Notes: generated by a model not told the origin, from the sequence alone. DNA of 64,000 bases from Rhabdophis nuchalis (GCA_039707465.1 CM077643.1:320111919-320175918); one strand, 5' to 3'. Numbered from the stretch's first letter, positions 12,113 through 24,172 are shown. Numbers and translations are program-made.

Positions 12113-13731
12113 CAATGCCATTGCATTCTTCAGAATTAACAAAGTGCAAAATTGTTCCAAAACCATAGAGATTAAGAAAGATTACCTTGGTCGAAATATT
12201 CAAAAACTGTTATTTAGGTGAAAGGGATTATTTATTTATTTATTATTATTTAATCAGCGTGAACTAAACAAACCGGCAATTGCTCACAGCCAGGCTACTA
12301 TGTAGACTTTCCTGGCTTTTAAAATACATAGCAACAAAGACAAAAGGGATTTAAACCTCTTCATCTACAAAACAACAGGTTAACATTTGGAAGCAAATAC
12401 ATCCTTCATTTGCTGTTATATTTGCATTTGCAGGAAATAAGCATCCTGGAAGTGAAGCAAAAGAATCACAAATATACACAGATCATTTAGGTCAGTGATG
12501 TGAGGAATCAAAGAGATTTAAATGGGCTAAACATCAGAGAGGAGAGGAGCTGGATTGAGAGAGAAAGAGACAAAGAAAGTGGTTGTCAAACCAATTAGAC
12601 AACATTGTCTGCCGAAGAATGATAGCTGGTTCTGAGGTGAACCAAAGAGGATTTGCAGGTTGTCAGATGAATAATTATAAAAGTTGGAGAAGGAGCAAGC
12701 TATGAGGATCAGACTACCTTGTGCAGAATTTCCGAAGGGAGAAGAGTAAAAAACTCTGATAGAATGTTTCATTCCAACACGTTTTAATAAATGTCATACG
12801 CAAGTTTGCAGTTGGTTAAGACTCGCATGGAAAACAATCAAGAAACTTCCAGAGCTAGAAATGGATAGGTTAACACTAAAGATAAAAGACAAAGAAGATA
12901 CAGGACATGTTTTAACATGGGATTTGTTCTATCAATAGATAATAGAGGTAGAAATTAAAAGTTGAAAGATTATTAATATGTATAAACAAATAATATCACT
13001 ACTACCATTACTATGTACAAGTTGACCCAGATAATACACTATTTACTAAGCATCAACGCTAAAGAAAAATGAATATGAATATATATATATAAATAAATCA
13101 TTTGTTTGTTTGTTTGTTTGTTTATAAAATAAACTTCCAGAGCTTTTAACTGGGGAGAAACCCATAATATCTAGCAAAGAAGCAATGTGAATATTTCTAC
13201 AATTTCCCTAGAAATAATATAGCTGTGCCTATGATGTCCCCAGCTGAGACTATAATTTTTACTGGAGCATTTAGCAGCCCAGCTGCAAGAAAGCAACACA
13301 ACTGGAGATCAAATGGATAAATCCAGAATATCCAAGCTTGCAGTCCAAACATATCAAATTGGGGAGCAAAATCATGATTGGGGCAACTACATAAACAGGT
13401 CACACCTGCAGTTGTTAGCAAAAATGTTTTTTTTAAGTAATCAAGATACATTGGGGGGCGGGGTGTTCCCAAATTATTTATTTACTTATTCACGTTTTTA
13501 AGGCCACCCAACTCATTAACAAAACTGCACATTACAAAACTCAACAACTATAAAGCAAATGATGATCTGAATAAATCCAATTTAGATTTTTTTTTAAATG
13601 TTCCCAATCTCATACATTTCCAAAGTGTAACGTTTATTTCACCAAATATAACTGATCTGCAATTATAAAGGGAGGCTAAAATCTTTTCATACCTTGATAT
13701 GTGCTGTTCCCGTAAATTCTGGCAGTTCCAT
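12113..13731. other. Unique AT-rich DNA with (TTTG)n
   Basis: A (TTTG)n run lies at about 13098-13123. A weak LINE 3'-tail-like segment (TTATTTACTTATTC then GGCCACCCAACTC) is at about 13476-13520. No exon or RNA gene was recognised. Confidence 0.45.
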
Positions 13732-13863
13732 AACCAGACAGACTATAAAAGCTTTTATGAGAAAATATGGTTGAGGACAGAGACAGCTGGCATTTAAATT
13801 AGCCAAGTGAGAGAAATTACTCTTATTCATTCCCCAGATGCTTTTATTCATATATATACATTT
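13732..13863 (+). repeat. 132-bp direct duplication, copy 1
   Basis: The segment from AACCAGACAGACTATAAAAG to TATATATACATTT recurs without a mismatch that I can see at 14827-14958, an offset of 1095 bp. The sequences on either side of the two copies differ. It is therefore a short interspersed duplication and not a simple tandem array. Confidence 0.92.
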
Positions 13864-14269
13864 TTTACATTAATAATTCCATAATACTACGCAATCCATG
13901 CTGTTCTGCTCACTGACCTTAACAAGTTTTGCTACCCTTTTTCATTATTTTCAAAGACTATGGCACATTTTGCCAATTTTTAATGAAACCATCCATTGTG
14001 GGGGAACGGGAGAGGGATTCAGACACCAGACATTCTGGTTGCAAAAAGTTAGGATTATTTTTTGTTGCAATTGATACATTCTCATTTTAAAAAATTATAA
14101 TGCACTAGCTGTACCTGGCCACACGTTGCTGTGGCCTAGTCTGGTTAAATGGCCAACCAACCTGTGTACACACAACCACCGTATAACCCCCAACCTACCT
14201 ACTGTATTTCTTACTCTCTCCTTCTACCTACCTAACTGCTTACCTACCTACTGTATTTGTTCCTCTCTC

Positions 14270-14570
14270 CCTCTACCTACCTACCTACCTACCTACCTAC
14301 CTACCTACCTAACTACCTACCATATTTCTCCCTCTCTCTATCCCTCTACCTACCTACCTCTCCATCCCTCCTGTATTTCTCCCTCTCTCTCTTTCTATCC
14401 CTCTACCTACCTACCTACCTACTGTATTTCTCCCTCACTCTATCCCTCTCCCTCCCTCCTGTATTTCTCCCTCTCTCTCTCTATCCCTCTACCTACCTAC
14501 CTACCTACCTACCTACCTATTGTATTTCTCACTCTCTCTATCCCTCTACCTACCTACCTTCCTCTACACT
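14270..14570. repeat. (CTAC)n minisatellite with TGTATTTCTCCCTCTC spacers
   Basis: Blocks of CTAC units alternate with a pyrimidine-rich spacer ending in TATCCCTCTAC. The 247- and 211-residue frames that cross it consist of tetrapeptide repeats (YLPT and related) and are not genes. The same compound unit, reversed and longer, is at 43783-44500. Confidence 0.93.
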
Positions 14571-14826
14571 CCCCAGACCCCCCCCAGTCAACCTTCTCCA
14601 GGCCCCCCTCCCTCCCTCCAAGCGACCATCAGGTCCTCCCTCACCTCCTCAATTGCCCCCTCCCGCCCAAAAGAAAGGAAGGGGCGGTTGCAGCAGAAAA
14701 TATTTCGGCCGTGATTCTCCTGGCTTCCAGTCTCCAGCAGCGGCAGGTCAAGCTCTGTCAGCGCCAGCAAACGCGGGGAATGATGGGCGACCGAATGCGG
14801 AAGTCCCTCCCCCGAATCCTCCCCCG

Positions 14827-14958
14827 AACCAGACAGACTATAAAAGCTTTTATGAGAAAATATGGTTGAGGACAGAGACAGCTGGCATTTAAATTAGCCA
14901 AGTGAGAGAAATTACTCTTATTCATTCCCCAGATGCTTTTATTCATATATATACATTT
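14827..14958 (+). repeat. 132-bp direct duplication, copy 2
   Basis: Identical to 13732-13863. It lies inside repeat copy A, in a part that has no counterpart in copy B at 43.5-44.6 kb. It therefore looks like a templated insertion from the neighbouring unique DNA. Confidence 0.9.
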
Positions 14959-15728
14959 CAGGTAGACTGCCTCTCCACCTGGAGGCTCTGATTGGGGGGT
15001 TGGGTGGGGAGCTCTGCCCCTGACACTCTGTCCCCTTATCCTGATAATCTTTGGACAGGGGGCTGAGCATGCATGCGTGCATCCACGCGCACGTATATGC
15101 CTCATGCTGCCAGGGCCGCAGGGTCTTGTGGGAAGGGTAGTTCATTGACCATTGGAAATGTGACATTGGGGGGAAGGGTGCCAGCACACGCTGCTGCACG
15201 TGTGCATGATGCAGCATGATGCCCTAAGTCCATTACGGAAATAGGAGCGGTATATAAATCCAATAAAACTGAAAAAACTGAAACAGCATAAGAAGCAGCT
15301 GGGTGGGAAGAGCTAAAGGGAGGTAAAAACTCAGAGGTGCTGCACTTTTACATTTGTGTAGCATGCACCTGGCACAGGTGTGCCATCCACACAATCTATA
15401 CATATCATTGGTGCTGTACTTGTAAGGAACGTTGTGTGAAAATTTGGTGGTGATCGGTGCAGTACTTTCTGAGATTAGCAGTTTTGAACAAACTAGTTAC
15501 ATTTTTATTTATATAGATTGCTTGCATTCTCCTATTTGTTAATGTTTGAATGCTTTACATCAAAAGCCTCTAAACTGCCAATCTATTTTCTGTAATCTTG
15601 GATTGTTTTTGCACTCTTAAGTGCTACAGATTCTATAATATGTAACATATCAGACGATGATATATGCCTCCCATATTGTTAGTACTCTGACCAGCCTTAC
15701 ATGACCATGTTGACTTTTGCAGTGATTA

Positions 15729-16280
15729 CAGGTGGTCCTCGACTTACAAGAATTCATTTAGTGATTGTTCAAACTTACAACAGCACTGAAAACAGTGGTT
15801 TATGACCATTTTTTTCACATTTACGCCCACTTGCAGCATCCCTATGGTCACATGATCAAACTTCAGACGCTTGGCAACTGACTCATATTTATGACGGTTG
15901 CAGGGCTCCAGAATCATGTGATCCCCTTTTGCAACTTTCTGGCAAGCAAAGTCAGTGGGGAAGCCAGATTCATTTAACAACCAGGTTATTAACTTAACAA
16001 CTGCAGCGATTCACTTGACAACTGTGGCAAGAAAGGTCGTCATATGGGGGGAAATCAGGGGTGAAATCCAGCAGGTTCTGACAGGTTCTGGAGTGGACAT
16101 TTTTGAGTAGTGGCAAATGCCACTTCTACGTCGTGCTAAAGTAGCGTGGGAATGGAGATTTTGTAGTATCCTCCCCCTGCCATGCCCAGCAAGCCAGGTC
16201 CACCAAGCCACACCCACAGAACTGGAAGTAAAGAAAATTGGAGGAAATTCACTTAACAATTATCTCGTTAAGCAACCTTT
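15729..16280 (+). mobile_element. Tigger-like MITE interrupted by a hAT element
   Basis: It begins GGTGGTCCTCGACTTACAAG and contains TGGTCACATGATCAAA, CTTGGCAACTG, AACAACCAGGTTATTAACTT and TTCACTTAACAA words, the pattern of a short palindromic mariner/Tigger derivative. The sequence breaks at GGGGAAAT (16048-16055) and resumes at GGAAATTCACTTAACAATT near 16243, with a hAT element between. No transposase remains. Confidence 0.72.
16056..16240 (+). mobile_element. hAT MITE (CAGGGGTGAAATCC family), 3'-damaged
   Basis: It starts CAGGGGTGAAATCCAGCAGG and carries GGTTCTGACAGGTTCTGGAG and CCACACCCACAGAACTGG, the same family as 48092-48414. The expected right end (CACCACTG) is lost. The flanking Tigger-like repeat supplies a GGGGAAAT / GGAGGAAAT match that may be the target duplication. 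Confidence 0.75.
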
Positions 16281-17250
16281 TGTGGCCCAGCCGGCTCCGG
16301 ATGAGCTGCTGATGGACTCCTCTAGTGAGGAGTCCTATGAGTCTGCTCTGAAGGAGGAGGGTGACCTTGAGGAAGCAGAGAGCCTGGCTGGTCATCAGGA
16401 GGCACCTGGGTCTTGGAGTAGTGGGGAGGATCAGGGCCAGTTTGTCCCTGATGCTAGATTGAGAAGGGCTGAGAAGAGGAGGCTTCAATTATGTCAGAAG
16501 CGAACTCGGAGGATTTGAATTGGTCTCAGCTGCCTAATGACTGGCCCCTCCCAAGAGGGTTTAAAAGGAAGTCTGTGCTGAAGAGGTTTTTGCAGAGAAC
16601 AATGTTGGATTTTAGTGTCGTGTATAGTCGTGTAGGAAGCATTGTATCTGTTAAGAGTCATTCAGGCAAGCAGCCAAGAGAGTTAGCGGCAAGCGAGGGA
16701 ATGTTAGTGTTCTGGGAGGGGGGGAGAGTAAGAATTAAAACAATTGCAGAGGCGGAAGCCTTTCTTAAAAAACATTCCCCAATCCTGGAGGATGAAAATG
16801 GGGGAACGGGAGGGGCCACAGCCCCGCCCACTGGTGGTCAAGGGGAAGAGGATACAATTGCTAAAAGACTCAGATCTCACAAATGACTTTTTTTAATATA
16901 GTGTAACCCTTACCTGGATGTTTATAGAAACAAATGATTGATTGCATGAATATAAAATGATATATCTGTATCTCTTTCCACTTTGTAGGGAAATGAAAAA
17001 TGTATTGTATTACTTTTTTTTTCTGTATGAAGCCTCGGAGGGGGCCGACACCTCCGACATAGATGTCCTCAAAATATCTCTTTAATACCTTATACCCTTT
17101 CCCTGTTTTTAAAAATTTGTAAAAACCAATAAAACTTTTTTTTCATAAAAAAAGAGAATTAGCGGCAAGCAGCCAATCTTGTATTACTCGGAGAAAGGGG
17201 GGCCAGAACAGCAACCTAAATTTTGGTCTCAATTCTGTAAGCCTGTTTCT
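16280..17250 (+). mobile_element. LTR (solo or partial) interrupted by a LINE tail
   Basis: The segment starts TGTGGCCCAGCCGG and is rich in GAGGAG-type codons. It reaches a TATA-like TTTAAAAGG at about 16559-16567 after a GC-rich stretch, the arrangement of a U3 promoter. It continues into GCAGCCAATCTTGTATTACTC after the LINE insertion at 16695-17154. The 3' end and a 5-bp target duplication were not located, so the right boundary is approximate. Its U3 resembles in style the LTR at 48692-50054, although the sequences are distinct. Confidence 0.5.
16695..17154 (+). mobile_element. 5'-truncated LINE (L1-like) with 16-bp target duplications
   Basis: The insert is flanked by AGAGTTAGCGGCAAGC (16679-16694) and AGAATTAGCGGCAAGC (17155-17170), a 16-bp target duplication with one mismatch. 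It ends in AATAAAAC, T-rich sequence and an A-run. This is the outcome of target-primed reverse transcription. The first ~190 bp keep an open frame ending at 16886 that contains AEAEAFLKKHSPILEDEN and ends RLRSHK before the stop. I take it to be the C-terminus of the LINE protein, but which ORF it belongs to is not certain. Confidence 0.78.
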
Positions 17251-17284
17251 CATTTGTGGCACCATAAACAGCTGGGAAGTATTA

Positions 17285-17345
17285 TTTTTTATTTATTTAT
17301 TAAATTTAGGTGCCACCCATCTCATCACAGATGAGGCTGGTCCAT
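17285..17345 (-). mobile_element. LINE 3'-tail fragment
   Basis: TTTATTTATTTATTAAATTT followed by GCCACCCATCTCATC resembles the antisense of LINE 3' termini that end in a GC hairpin and an AATAA-type repeat, as in the L2 copies of this window. It is too short to classify further. Confidence 0.4.
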
Positions 17346-17453
17346 AGACCAGGTGTTGGGGATCTGTGCCTGCTGAGTTTCTCTCCAATAAATGGGAATA
17401 CAATTAAAAATTCTACTGGCTAAAAAAAGTAGACACCCGGTCAGAAAATTATG

Positions 17454-17693
17454 AGCCTCAGTGGCACAATGGTTAGAGTACTGCAGGCTACTTCTGCTGC
17501 CTGGCGGCTGCCTGCAATTTAACAGTTCAAGTCTCACCAGGCTCAGGGTTGATTCAGCCTTTCATCCTTCCGAGGTCGGTAAAATGAGGACCCAGATTGT
17601 TGGGGCCAATAGGCTGCCTCTGTAAACCGCTTAGAGAATGCTGTAAACCACTATGAAGCGGTATATAAGTCTAAGTGCTATTGCTTTTACTGA
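17454..17693 (+). mobile_element. tRNA-derived SINE with MIR/L2-like tail
   Basis: The 5' part has an A-box-like TGGCACAATGG and a B-box-like GTTCAAGTCTC, the internal RNA polymerase III promoter. The body reads CCTTCCGAGGTCGGTAAAATGAGGACCCAG and the tail GAAGCGGTATATAAGTCTAAGTGCTATTGC. A second, more diverged copy at 28463-28691 shares the whole body, which fixes the boundaries. The tail resembles MIR/L2-type tails, suggesting dependence on an L2-clade LINE. Confidence 0.82.
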
Positions 17694-17699
17694 ATGTTT

Positions 17700-18750
17700 A
17701 TCATGTACAATAGGGTCAACACTGGGTCCTTAAATAAGTCAAGGAGCAATCAAATTCTGACATCAAAGAATCTTCTAGAGTTCGGGAGTAAAATCGGGAG
17801 TTTCTGGTGTAGTCAAACAAGGTGAAGAGACTTTAGCTTGCTACACTAGGAATCACTATTGATGAGAGTTTAGTTACATTCACCAGGCTGTGCAATCCTT
17901 TACCGATTGATTAAACAGCTATAGAAGTTCTGCTCCTGTCAACAGCTCACTGCACTTAAATGCCTTCGGCTTTAGTTGCATGCCCTCTTGAGAAGCTGAG
18001 TTGGAGGCGTGGATTCTTTTCGCACAGCAGTTTCTGTTCTAGAAGAGACATTTGCCTCCAGCTGTCCTCCAAACAGGTACTAGTGATTCCCATCTCTACA
18101 GGTCTTGGTCCCGAAGAGATATTACAACTACTTCCTTATCAGAAGATTCTTTGGAGGCAATGCTGACAGAATGTCAACTCCAGAATTAGTCCATAAAAAA
18201 GCCTTATTCTTTGTCAAACCCTCAATACAGTCTACTCAAACCACCAGAAAAGACTCAAACAGATGTTTTTGTTTCCAGTCTGTAATATTAGAATCATTCA
18301 TATGGAGACGCATAGAACTGGAACTTGAATGAACTTGGCTTTGCTAATAGCATGGTATGCTATTTAAAAGTTCAAAAAAGGGGGGAGGGACTTTTTTTTA
18401 AAGTGCATTTCTTGACTATCTACTGACTTTTTTCCTTCCAGAAAAATACAAATGCTAGCCAAAGTTTGTTTCAGATAGCAATTATCCTACCAGTCATTTG
18501 CTGGTAGCAAAACATTCAAATTAGAATCCAGCAGGATCCATGGCATAATTATTTTTAACCTGTAATGATGAAGCTCCTATTAAGGGAGATTCCTATTCAG
18601 TGAAGGGCAGATATTCCAAGAGTATGGAAATTGTAAACTAGACAGTGATATGACAGGTACACATTATAATGTCTTCATGCAGTACCTGATTATTTGCTAT
18701 TGAGGTGGAAGTAAGAAGCCCACTGTGGATTCCTCTGCATTAGGGCTACA
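17700..18750. other. Unique DNA, no feature
   Basis: No recognised repeat or exon. The short frames here show no family resemblance. Confidence 0.45.
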
Positions 18751-18752
18751 AG

Positions 18753-18893
<141 letters not shown>

Positions 18894-19117
18894 GATGAGC
18901 CCAAAGTCTGTTTCCTAGCTGACATCTAGTGGTCACCCATATTTTTGCAGTCCAGAACTAGTAACTTTAACTCTATATACAATTTCTTTTTATCCAGGAT
19001 TGCACTTAGAAGTTAGTGCACTCTAAGATTGCACTCTGAACTAAAAGTATTCTAAAAAGTAATCATGGTACTTTTTGATAGTTACATTTCAGCAAAATAC
19101 TTGAAACTATGTAGGTA

Positions 19118-19155
19118 TGGAGAGAGAGAGAGAGAGAGGGAGGGAGGGAGGGAGG

Positions 19156-19244
<89 letters not shown>

Positions 19245-19262
19245 TGTGAGAGAGAGGGGGGG
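19118..19262. repeat. (GA)n / (GGGA)n microsatellite
   Basis: An AG run, then (GGGA)n, then a long pure AG run. Frames of 63-75 residues across it read ER or RE dipeptides and are not genes. Confidence 0.97.
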
Positions 19263-19854
19263 GGAAAAGATTTTCAGCCTAAAACATCATAGTGTTTATA
19301 TTTTCTAAGAAGATGATTCCAAATTATTACAACATTGAAGCAATTGGAAGACTTGAAATGTTCTGTGATCCAATTCTCTGTGATCAGGAAGTTGAGCAAG
19401 TTCTATTGGATGATCCATTGTGGTAGATTGCTTCATGCAATGCTTTGGAAGAAGTTCCATTTAAAATAAAAATAGCACTGTTGATTTCATTATTCTCTTT
19501 TGTGTAGCCTGGTCTCCTCAAATATAAAACCACAATGTTGGCTCTGGAATTTCCAATACTTAGAACTAACAGTTGTGGGATTTAACTGAAGCGTGGTTCT
19601 AACTGTGTTTGGACCACTTTGCAAATGTGTTTAGATGAATTAGTTTCTGATCTCTATGAGATGTGAAGCAAGTAAATCCTCTTTAGAATCATATAAATCA
19701 AATATCTTTTCTATCAAGAACTGGTAGTAATGCCGGCAGGAACCCAACCCTGGTAAGGATGCTTTTGGGGAAAAATTATAGCAAGTCAAAAATGCATTGG
19801 CCAGATCTCTGTTTGTTATTTCCTGGTGGAATTTTCTGATACTTCTTCTAGCAA

Positions 19855-20028
19855 AGTTGTGAACCGGCAGGGGGGAAAAATGCTTTAAAAAGTGAGGCGC
19901 TTCCGACGAACATGCAGTTCAGCTGTGAGATGTGCGACCCTTGGAAGCATTTTTTTTTTTAACTAATGGTTTGCAGAACCAAGAACAAGCGTCCCTGCCA
20001 GTTCAAACCAGGAGGATTTCACCCCTGA
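19855..20028 (-). mobile_element. hAT element, partial
   Basis: The right end GGATTTCACCCCTG is the inverted terminus of the CAGGGGTGAAATCC family. The body shares AATGCTTTAAAAAGTG and GAAGCATTTTTTT with the complete element at 49442-49885. The left terminus is not clear; related words begin as early as 19721. Confidence 0.65.
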
Positions 20029-20469
20029 TTTGGAGCATGACTTAGGTAATGGATTTTTCACTGGTAGCCCATTTTATAGAATTCTCTTTCTATTGAAGCT
20101 CAGACTATTTCTTCTTTGGTTGGTTTTAAATATCATTTTCCTTTGCATTCAGACCTTCTTCACCTAAGCAATTTTATTAGTATTTTTAAGGCTGCTGCCC
20201 CCATCTTTTTAATGTTGTAACTAATTGAGCTTTAATAGTCTTTATATATGTGTTATGGTGGTTTATTTTATTGATTAATTAGAGTATATATGATGTGGTT
20301 TGGCTTTTTACTGTGACCAACTTAAGCCAGTTTAAGCACATGTAACTTGCAGATACATGATTGCTAAATAATGAATAAATAAGCAAACAAATAGCAGCCT
20401 CAGTTAAAAAAAAACTTTAAAAGTTGCCAACTAAACTAGTTGGGCTTTTTCATTCCAATGCAAACCCTT

Positions 20470-20854
20470 TGTCAGGCCTGCTTCTTCCATTACTCAAGAA
20501 AGACCACACTTAAACACATTGTGAATGTTTAAGGTTACTTTTACTGAATAAGAAAGGACAGCAGCGAAGGTTAAGCAAGGAATGAGGGATTTGGGCGCGA
20601 ACCATACATATCAAAGCATAAGACAACCCCAATAACCCATGACCCCCACAATAGTGTCCAATGCAATATCATCCACAATGTCAGATGGGTAGCACGTCCA
20701 CAGCGGTCATCAGAATGGAATGCAATACCGTTAGCCTTGGCGATATCACCTCCTAGCTCCGTCTTCCACCAGCACACCTAATGTTCAAAACCCACAGCCC
20801 CCACCCTCCCTGTTTCAATGGCAGCCGAAGCAAGCAGTAAAGCGAAGGCTGACA
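20470..20854 (-). mobile_element. Solo LTR
   Basis: The segment runs from TGTCAGGCCTG to GAAGGCTGACA, so it has TG...CA ends with a 6-bp inverted repeat (TGTCAG/CTGACA). The flanks are a perfect 5-bp target duplication, CCCTT, at 20465-20469 and 20855-20859. The length of 385 bp fits a solo LTR left by recombination. No internal retroviral or gypsy sequence is adjacent. The minus orientation is tentative: there a TTCAGTAAAAG stretch and a GT-rich end resemble R/U5. Confidence 0.82.
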
Positions 20855-21236
20855 CCCTTGCTCTACAGGAGACAAGTTAATCTTGGGGCAATTTGGAGGC
20901 TTAAATTCTGCAGCAGATCTAGAGGCCAACAGCTCATATGTTGTTTTCTTTGACAACATGTTATACATTCCATTCTGCATAGCATAAACTATTTCTCTGT
21001 CTGTTTCTCTCTCTCTCTCTTTCTGTTTGTGTGTGTGATAGAGAGGGGGAGGGGGAGATATATAGATGAAAAACCCAAACACCCCAGTATAGGTTCAACA
21101 TACATAGTCAGCACTATGTGAGAAAGAATCTGTTAACTAAGCAAATGTTATACATTTCATATTCAATCAGACAAATAAAAATAAGCATTACTGCTACCTA
21201 GAGTTTTTGGCATACTTCCAGTTTCATTTTTAGGAA

Positions 21237-21465
21237 CAGAGGTAGTATTCAGCCAGTTCGGATCAGTTCTCCCGCACCTGTAGTGGAAATTGCAGGAAGA
21301 CCTGCCCACCTGCCCTGGCTCTATGCCATCCTACTTAGCCACATTTTTGAGGCCAGGTGCATGCACATGGATGAGCAAAGTGCATGCGCAGAATGCCAGG
21401 CACATGGGAGGAAGGGACGCATGCATCTGCGAACCAGTGGTAACAAAATGTGAAATCCACCGCTG
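21237..21465 (+). mobile_element. hAT MITE
   Basis: Starts CAGAGGTAGTATTCAGCC and ends GAAATCCACCGCTG. It is flanked by a perfect 8-bp target duplication, TTTAGGAA, at 21229-21236 and 21466-21473. Related to the elements at 48092-48414 and 16056-16240. It carries no coding sequence. Confidence 0.9.
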
Positions 21466-21473
21466 TTTAGGAA

Positions 21474-24170
21474 CAATATGATTTTCATATCAACTGCAAC
21501 TGTAAACAAAAAAGAGAAAATTCAATATGGCAAAGTCTAGGTCGGAGCATATATGCAATGGTTCACTGCATTGCCCAATCAGTTTGAAGGCACCTCATGT
21601 AATTCAGCGCAATTGAGTATGAATATTTGATTCAAAGGTTTACACAGCAACATTATCTCTACTTGCTAAGTTAGCACAGTCCTAGTGGATGATTCTGAAT
21701 CCCCTTGAATCAAACCATATTTGGCAGAGAAAGTGATACCTGGAGAATTTAATTTGAATTTGAATATTAGTAAATCCAATATACTGTACCAAAATCTCCA
21801 AAGAAAAACTTCTGGTCAAAGGATTCAGGATAGGGATTTAGGAGTGAGTGGACAATGACAAGATAACAGGCTGGAAAGATACCTACATTCCCTGCCCAAA
21901 CTGACGCTGTATCTTAGAAAAACACATCACTGCAAATTCATGGCAGAAGAATGTTTACTGCCTAAATTCCTTGTAAGGCTGTTAGATAAGCTGGAAAGAG
22001 AAAATGTTAAAGAGGTTACTGCATAGATATCCAAGTTATTGAATTCTATTTACAGTAAGAGTTGATAAAGATATTTGACATAAAAATAAATATGATTTGG
22101 GAAACAGAATGGTGTTACCTTAGATTTATGTCTGTGAATATCTGTCAAATTCAAGCTATAAACTATTACGTATACATTTGTTTAGGAAGGTATAAAAGAG
22201 ACGTGCATGTTGAAGGCACGTCAGTTATCCTAAATTGACATTTTAGATCCTCCCTGCTTCCACGTAGATCTGATGATCTTATAAAGCAATCAAGGTACAA
22301 GCCTCTAAGTAGAAGCATATTAATTTTGTGATTACACAGTCAGCCTAACAGGGTGTAACATTCATAAAACCTTATGATATTATTTTAGTCAGTTGTAATG
22401 GATTTAGCTTTCGGTAGGGCTATTAGATACCATAATTTCTTCTTTTTAAAAAATGTTATTGGAAGATTTACAGTACCTTCCTAAGTCAGTCCTGGGCATC
22501 CTGGGTTGGTTTTCTTTGGAAAAAGAACATATAGTTATTGACATGGGTGTGTCAGATTTTGTAAAAAAAAAAAAAAAAAACCTTTACATGTGCAGATTTA
22601 GTGCTGTTTCAAAGAAAGATATAGCTGTTTTTTTTTTTTAATGGAGGAGATATTCCCCAATTATACTTAAAAGGAGGAGAAAAGAGGCCAGGGAATCCAC
22701 CAATCCCTGGTTTTATTATTGAGGCAGAACAAGAATTGGCAACAAAATTTACACAAGCATAATTTTTCTGCTAGAGGAAAGTATTCCAATGCAGCTTTCT
22801 TGGCTGTGTCCAAAGCTGCAGCTGTCAAAAATCCAGATCATCACTAGAGGGTACAGAAAGGGTGGTGCAGATACAGAAAGCTCCATCCTTTTGCCACCAT
22901 CCAGTGGTGATAACGCATTTTGCAGCCAAGATCTAAGAACTGTATAGACTGAACATTCCAGCTGAACTGTGCATGTATCTTAAACTGGAACAAGCCATCT
23001 GATTACATCCATGCAAGCAAGAGTGGCAATTGAACATCTGCTGGAATTTGACCCCACCGTTAATTTTAATTGGGTTCTCCCTCTTTCAGCACCTGAATTA
23101 ATTGTGGGTATTTGGTCTAAACACTGTTTTAAACATCTTGGATGGTGCTGGCACATCCCTTTACGAGGCACCAGATGGCCAGGTCCTGAATTAGCAATGA
23201 TCAGCTTCTACCCACAGGGGAAATGATGGGCACTTTGCACTTGGGCTTTTAAAAGAAACAAGGCTGTGGAGAAAACTGGTACAATTATTATGTCTAGATG
23301 CTCATTAAGAAAAACAACAATCAAAAGAGGGTATAAGGGATGAAAAAAGTTTTAAGAATTTTTTTTAAATGCTTCCCTAGGTATTGTGCCTCCATCTGCC
23401 TGGAGTTAGAAATCTAGTTAGATCAGCACTACATGAGGCATTTAAAAATTCTTTCTTGTTTATTTTCTTTTATAAACCACACTAATATCATAACAACCCC
23501 CAAACGATTAAGCCTGTGTTTCGTTGTAACCCTGAAGCATTTAAGCAAGTGAAATGCAAGGCAGAGATGACATCACAGAGTATTCATTCCACTGGCTACA
23601 GCAAGGTTGGCTTTTTGTAGCTTTTTTTCTTCCCTCATTTTGTGTTCCTGCCTGTAATAATTCTAGTCATTTAAGGACAGTTTTACACAGATCAAATTCT
23701 GAGGGAACAATAAACAATCCCAAGTTGCCGATCTATTGCCATCTTTGCTATTTGCATTTATGGTGAAAGTGAGCACAGCAAACCATTCTACATTTAGCAA
23801 ATGTGCAGTTTTCATAGCCATGTCAACACATCCTCGGAAAGCAGAAAGCTTCAAACCCAAGAGGTCTTAGAGAAGGACATTTCTTTTGATTGATGAAAAT
23901 TAGACATAGAGCAATTATGTGGAGTATTCATTATTTGTCACATACCCAGTCTCTGACTGCTTAAAGATTTAAAGAAGGCTGAATAGAACTGTATACCACT
24001 GTCTAATTCTATCTTCATCACAAGACTGGAAGGAATATTGTAATATTTTTTAAATCTCAACATTTAAAAAAAAATCTAGTAGTATAGGTAGTTATGCAGG
24101 TTCTCTTCATATTCTTCTTATTTTTTAAAAAATAAGGATAACAAAAGTATAATATTTAGAGTAAAACAGT
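21474..24170. other. Unique AT-rich DNA, no feature
   Basis: Apart from A/T runs (for example about 22562-22580) no repeat was recognised. The 71-residue frame at 23011-23226 on the plus strand and the 63-residue frame opposite it have no recognisable family and no splice context, so neither is called. Confidence 0.45.
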
Positions 24171-24172
24171 TT

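Larger units (their letters stand above)
14104..15520 (+). mobile_element. Unclassified dispersed repeat with internal (CTAC)n, copy A
   Basis: One end reads GGCCACACGTTGCTGTGGC, then TGGTTAAATGGCC. The other contains GGTGCTGTACTTGTAAGGAACG, GTGCAGTACTTTCTGAG and TTTTGAACAAACTAGTTAC, finishing in an AT-rich TTTATTTATATAGA. Both termini recur in reverse at 43512-44579. Between them lie (CTAC)n blocks separated by a TGTATTTCTCCCTCTC spacer, then GC-rich unrelated DNA and the second copy of the 132-bp duplication. The class (Penelope-, Helitron- or RTE-like) cannot be decided from the termini. Confidence 0.65.

Noticed and set aside
14126..14892. Plus-strand frames of 247 and 211 residues
   Set aside because: Most of each frame is a translation of the (CTAC)n minisatellite (YLPT-type repeats); no domain, splice sites or conserved start.
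18920..18950. CTCF-like motif (CATCTAGTGGTCAC)
   Set aside because: Matches only part of the CTCF consensus and lacks the GC-rich half; similar words elsewhere in the window sit at repeat edges.
23011..23226. 71-residue plus-strand frame with several Trp residues
   Set aside because: No known motif, no splice sites, and a same-length antisense frame exists; more likely chance.
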